A DNA stretch of 15,393 bases, from NCBI GenBank assembly GCA_020439485.1, contig JAGQSP010000137.1, forward strand, positions 1 to 15,393, read 5' to 3'. Origin of the DNA: Acidimicrobiales bacterium (GTDB taxonomy: Bacteria; Actinomycetota; Acidimicrobiia; Acidimicrobiales; Poriferisodalaceae). This document shows positions 13,008-15,393 of the stretch, piece after piece. Numbering within the stretch: the first letter of the stretch is position 1; each line of letters starts with the position of its first letter. Made by a program: the position numbers and the translations under genes. The notes beneath the pieces are model-generated. The model had not been told where the DNA came from, made no database searches, and worked only from the letters and a program-made list of their open reading frames with translations.

Positions 13008-13119
13008 CCGGTCCGACGAGCTTCGCGCCATTTCGAACCTCGAGTTCTAAGCACCCTGGTTCCGTGAGCCGGTGGTGCCCGGCATCAACTACTCCGACTG
13101 AGTAGGACTGTCGGACCGG
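13008..13119. repeat. Long-range inverted repeat and small hairpin in the 12962-13152 intergenic space
   Basis: CCGGTCCGAC (13008-13017) and GTCGGACCGG (13110-13119) are exact inverted copies 92 bases apart. Inside, CTACTC/GAGTAG (13089-13094/13100-13105) makes a 6-bp hairpin with a 5-base loop. The region separates convergent genes and may contain a weak terminator; I see no gene here. Confidence 0.35.
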
Positions 13120-13152
13120 ACTCGCAAGCTGACCCGCTTCACCGTCGCCGGC

Positions 13153-14244
13153 TCATACCTCCAGAAGGGCCCGTCCCTCGATGCGGCCCGCCTTCAGGTC
13201 GGCCACGGCGTCGTTGATTCGCTCGAGCGGATAACGAACCGTCACCAGATGATCGAGATCGAGCTCTCCAGCCTTCCACCAGTCGATGAAGCGGGGAACA
13301 TCGGTGCCGGGCGAGCATGAACCTCCGATCGATCCGATCAGGGTGCGCTCGCCAACCAACAACGGCGCCGGCGGCAGTTCGAGCTGGGCCGTCGGGACAC
13401 CTACGACAACCGCCATGCCGCCGCGGTTGATGGTGTATCTGCCAGGCCTGACCATCTGCAGGGCCTGCGCGACGGTCGCAGGCTTACCGATGCAGTCGAA
13501 GACGTAATCGGGACCAAAGACGGGCTGGCGTGCGAAGTCGAGCCCCTCCCCCGGGGTCAGCGCCCGCACGGCCGCAATCGGATCGTCGACCGCGGCGGCA
13601 TTGACCCCGTGCGTAGCACCGAATCGCATGGCCATGTCGAGCTTGTCGTCCGACAGATCGACGGCAATTATCGGGCTTGCGCCCAGCTTGGCGGCAGCAG
13701 CTACCGCACAAAGACCAACGCCGCCGACCCCGATGATGGCCACCGACTGGCCCGCCTGCACCTGTGCTGTGTGCAGGACTGCGCCGGCCCCGGTGATCAC
13801 GGCACACCCGAGAACCGAAGCGATGTCCAGGTCGACATCGTCAGGAAGGGGCACGACATACATCTCGTCGACCACGACATGGGATCCCCACGTGTAGACG
13901 TTTGGGCTGAAGGCCACGTCACCGTCGGGCAATGCGACGGCGGCGGGGGCGGCGGCCCGGTCTGCATGGCCTGCGTCTTTGGGCACCCATGTGACCAAGA
14001 CGGTGTCGCCGGGTGACACGGACCGAACGTCGGGCCCGACCTGGGCGACCACGCCAGTCGCCTCATGGCCCATCGCCATTCGCCTGGGTGATGCCAAGTG
14101 GTGAAGTTGAGAGTGACACAAGGCCGTTATGCCGATCTCGACGAGCACCTCGTGACCGACAGGGTCGGGCAGCTCGACATCGATGAGTTCGACCGGGCTG
14201 TCTGCTGCCTCACCCGAAACCGCGACCTTTGCACTGGTGGCCAT
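13153..14244 (-). CDS. Zinc-dependent alcohol dehydrogenase (MDR family) lacking the structural zinc site
   Basis: The 363-residue product is a medium-chain dehydrogenase/reductase. Catalytic zinc ligands are C43 (ITALCHSQ), H60-E61 (AMGHEATG) and C147 (VLGCAVITG). The nucleotide-binding loop is IIGVGGVGL (170-178), and IIAVDLSDDK with an Asp at 196 points to NAD rather than NADP. The structural-zinc lobe, normally four cysteines around residues 90-105, is replaced by VPKDAGHADRAAAPAAVALP with no cysteine at all. The usual CHTD is CHSQ, so the proton-relay residue differs. The start at MATSAKVAVS follows AAGGGGG on the minus strand; the longer frame to 14433 adds 63 residues unlike the family. 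The operator candidate lies at 14262-14280. Substrate unknown; probably an alcohol/aldehyde pair. Convergent with the DUF2071 gene. Confidence 0.88.
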   Translation of the reverse strand: MATSAKVAVSGEAADSPVELIDVELPDPVGHEVLVEIGITALCHSQLHHLASPRRMAMGHEATGVVAQVGPDVRSVSPGDTVLVTWVPKDAGHADRAAAPAAVALPDGDVAFSPNVYTWGSHVVVDEMYVVPLPDDVDLDIASVLGCAVITGAGAVLHTAQVQAGQSVAIIGVGGVGLCAVAAAAKLGASPIIAVDLSDDKLDMAMRFGATHGVNAAAVDDPIAAVRALTPGEGLDFARQPVFGPDYVFDCIGKPATVAQALQMVRPGRYTINRGGMAVVVGVPTAQLELPPAPLLVGERTLIGSIGGSCSPGTDVPRFIDWWKAGELDLDHLVTVRYPLERINDAVADLKAGRIEGRALLEV

Positions 14245-14261
14245 GGAATCCCCCTTCAACG

Positions 14262-14280
14262 GTTTGCACCGTATGCAAAC
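14262..14280. promoter_or_regulatory. Palindromic operator candidate upstream of the alcohol dehydrogenase
   Basis: GTTTGCA (14262-14268) and TGCAAAC (14274-14280) form a perfect inverted repeat with spacer CCGTA, 18 bases upstream of the dehydrogenase ATG. This is a good size for a dimeric regulator. The regulator is not in the window next to it; the TetR at 11578-12210 has a different site. Confidence 0.55.
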
Positions 14281-14343
14281 TGGACGTGGCGAAACCAATC
14301 GTTCGCCGGGCCCGGCGGTGTTTGGGGATGATCCAGGGTGGGT

Positions 14344-14808
14344 ATGGCCCGACCCATGAACACCCACGGCCGCTACTCGTCCAAGCCACTCGACCCCGAC
14401 GTTGCACGCGACCTGGTCATCCGCATCGAACACCAGGGCGTGAACACCGACCGAATAGTCGTTGAGACCCCAGCGCAGCGACCGGACCCGACAACCGCAA
14501 GGATCGATGGGCCTGCGCTGCGTAGACCCATCGCCCGCGTCGGTTTGGGGATCGCCATCGGTGGTCTGGTCGGATTGGCAGTGGGGCTGATCGTGGTCGC
14601 AGTGTCGAGTGCGACGACAGTGACCGTGGCCATCACAGGAATCGTCGGTGCCGTGGCCGGACTGCTGATGGCCTTGTACTGGCGGCTCCCGATCAACCGG
14701 TCGATCTCGCGGGTGGACGCGGCCGATTTGGCGATAGTCACCGTCGACCTGAGCGAGCTGGACGAGGGCACCGCCGAGCGCGTCATCGCCCGCGTAGATC
14801 TGGCCTGA
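14344..14808 (+). CDS. Small membrane protein with two predicted helices, unknown function
   Basis: The product is 154 residues from the ATG at 14344. After a polar N-terminal part of about 65 residues, two hydrophobic segments follow closely: VGLGIAIGGLVGLAVGLIVVAV and VAITGIVGAVAGLLMALYW, joined by SSATTVT. A C-terminal cytoplasmic-looking tail reads VDAADLAIVTVDLSELDEGT. The glycine-rich helix pair is reminiscent of general small actinobacterial membrane proteins; no family was recognised. AGGG lies 5 bases before this ATG; alternative starts are GTG 14338 and ATG 14356 (MNTHGRYS). It is divergent from the dehydrogenase and convergent with the alkyl-sulfatase-like gene. Confidence 0.68.
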   Translation: MARPMNTHGRYSSKPLDPDVARDLVIRIEHQGVNTDRIVVETPAQRPDPTTARIDGPALRRPIARVGLGIAIGGLVGLAVGLIVVAVSSATTVTVAITGIVGAVAGLLMALYWRLPINRSISRVDAADLAIVTVDLSELDEGTAERVIARVDLA

Positions 14809-14821
14809 ACCGGCGGACCAC

Positions 14822-14845
14822 CACCGGTGCTGGGATCAGCCGGTG
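14822..14845. terminator. Hairpin between convergent genes, possible bidirectional terminator
   Basis: CACCG (14822-14826) pairs with CGGTG (14841-14845), and GCTG (14829-14832) pairs with CAGC (14837-14840), with a 2-base bulge and a 4-base loop GGAT. It spans the stop codon of the minus-strand gene. No U-tract is seen. Confidence 0.4.
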
Positions 14846-15393
14846 AGACCCTGGTGGTCGAACGCCGCGAAGAACTCGACAACCCCTTCGCTGTTGTCGG
14901 TGCGAATCGCCCCCGAGGCGATCAACTCCGACAACGTCGCCCTTCCCGCCATCAGCGCTGCCAAGGTCGCAACATCGGTCGAGATGCCGATATCGGCGCC
15001 GACCCCATCGGTGGGAACCGCGACCCCGTTGCGCAAAACGAGACCGGCTCTTTCGTCTTCGAGCTCGATCGAGAGATGCACTGGGGCCGAGGGCACCTTG
15101 CTGGGCTCGACCAGCACGCGCAGCGCGTGGAAGGCACCGACGGGATTAGCGGCCACGGCTGCGGCACCGAATCGGTGCTGGCGATGGCGAGTCATGTCGA
15201 GATGGCCTTCGAGTTCGAGGGCACGGGTGAGGGCCCAGTTGCGAACGTTCGCGCTGGTGGTGCGTTGGGCGGCCTCGCGCAGCACGAACGCCAGAAGTTG
15301 CCTGTCCGCGGATGAACCGCCGTCGGCACGGCCGGAGTCGTCGGTGTCGCAGTGAACCAGCCAAGATGCGAGCTCCAAGGCCCAACGGAGGTC
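14836..15393 (-). CDS. Alkyl-sulfatase-like MBL-fold hydrolase, C-terminal part, 5' partial
   Basis: The frame is open to the window edge, so about 185 C-terminal residues are visible and the start lies beyond 15393. The first part (DLRWALELASWLVHCDTDD, ADRQLLAFVLREAAQRTTSA, NVRNWALTRALELEG) matches the helical dimerisation domain of alkyl sulfatases such as SdsA1/Bds1. The rest (VHLSIELEDERAGLVLRNGV, ATLAALMAGRATLSELIASGAI, VEFFAAFD) matches their SCP2-like C-terminal domain, which binds the aliphatic chain. The catalytic metallo-beta-lactamase domain is outside the window, so activity and metal ligands cannot be checked. The domain calls are from motif memory. Annotated relatives split alkyl sulfates or related esters; the second domain alone also occurs in sterol-carrier-like proteins, a possible alternative. 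Confidence 0.7.
   Translation of the reverse strand, partial: DLRWALELASWLVHCDTDDSGRADGGSSADRQLLAFVLREAAQRTTSANVRNWALTRALELEGHLDMTRHRQHRFGAAAVAANPVGAFHALRVLVEPSKVPSAPVHLSIELEDERAGLVLRNGVAVPTDGVGADIGISTDVATLAALMAGRATLSELIASGAIRTDNSEGVVEFFAAFDHQGLTG

Noticed and set aside
12203..13054. 283-residue minus-strand open frame
   Set aside because: It is antisense to the DUF2071 gene, which matches its family along the whole length.

Overview
This is a GC-rich bacterial window that looks actinobacterial, possibly from the Acidimicrobiia/Ilumatobacter side of the phylum. That placement is an inference from family resemblance: a Mycobacterium-like bifunctional dCTP deaminase, an actinobacterial Fe-S reductase with a helix-hairpin-helix tail, a DUF2071 protein, and many start codons with a TANNNT hexamer 6-9 bases upstream, as in leaderless actinobacterial genes. 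No taxonomic marker long enough to fix the genus is present.

Layout. Positions 1-1574 (+) hold the C-terminal part of a heterodisulfide-reductase-like Fe-S protein, which faces an MFS transporter (-) across a nested hairpin. The transporter lies downstream of dcd (-). A tRNA-Gly(CCC) gene follows at 3537-3610. The last 33 bases of its 3' half up to C3608, plus 24 bases beyond, are repeated almost perfectly at 7484-7541. The 3.9 kb between the two copies is best read as a decayed tRNA-Gly-integrated genomic island. Directly inside the left repeat lies a frameshifted and truncated tyrosine-integrase N-terminus. Next come a uridine-kinase-like relic with an internal deletion, an apparently intact APH-fold phosphotransferase, a lipoprotein gene coupled to a cbrC-family gene broken by an in-frame TGA, and a small unknown gene broken by a frameshift. 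An intact two-gene toxin-antitoxin-like module sits next to the right repeat. Four of the island genes are broken, whereas none of the complete genes outside the island is, so the disruptions look like real decay rather than general sequencing error.

Right of the island is about 440 bases without a convincing gene. A co-directional series follows: an O-methyltransferase, an ArsR regulator overlapping an SRPBCC/AHSA1 gene (ATGA), a cysteine-synthase-like PLP enzyme, and a nitroreductase with an unusual C-terminal extension. A TetR regulator and a DUF2071 gene then diverge from a very compact shared promoter. Their start codons are only 19 bases apart, a perfect TetR-type palindrome overlaps both -10 elements, and both transcripts are predicted to be leaderless. 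The window ends with a zinc-type alcohol dehydrogenase (-) that lacks the structural-zinc cysteines and has a palindromic operator candidate upstream, a small two-helix membrane protein (+), and the C-terminal part of an alkyl-sulfatase-like protein (-) that runs off the edge.

No CRISPR array, rRNA or complete insertion sequence was seen. The most notable items are the newly delimited tRNA-Gly island with its integrase relic and surviving toxin-antitoxin-like pair, and the TetR/DUF2071 bidirectional promoter.
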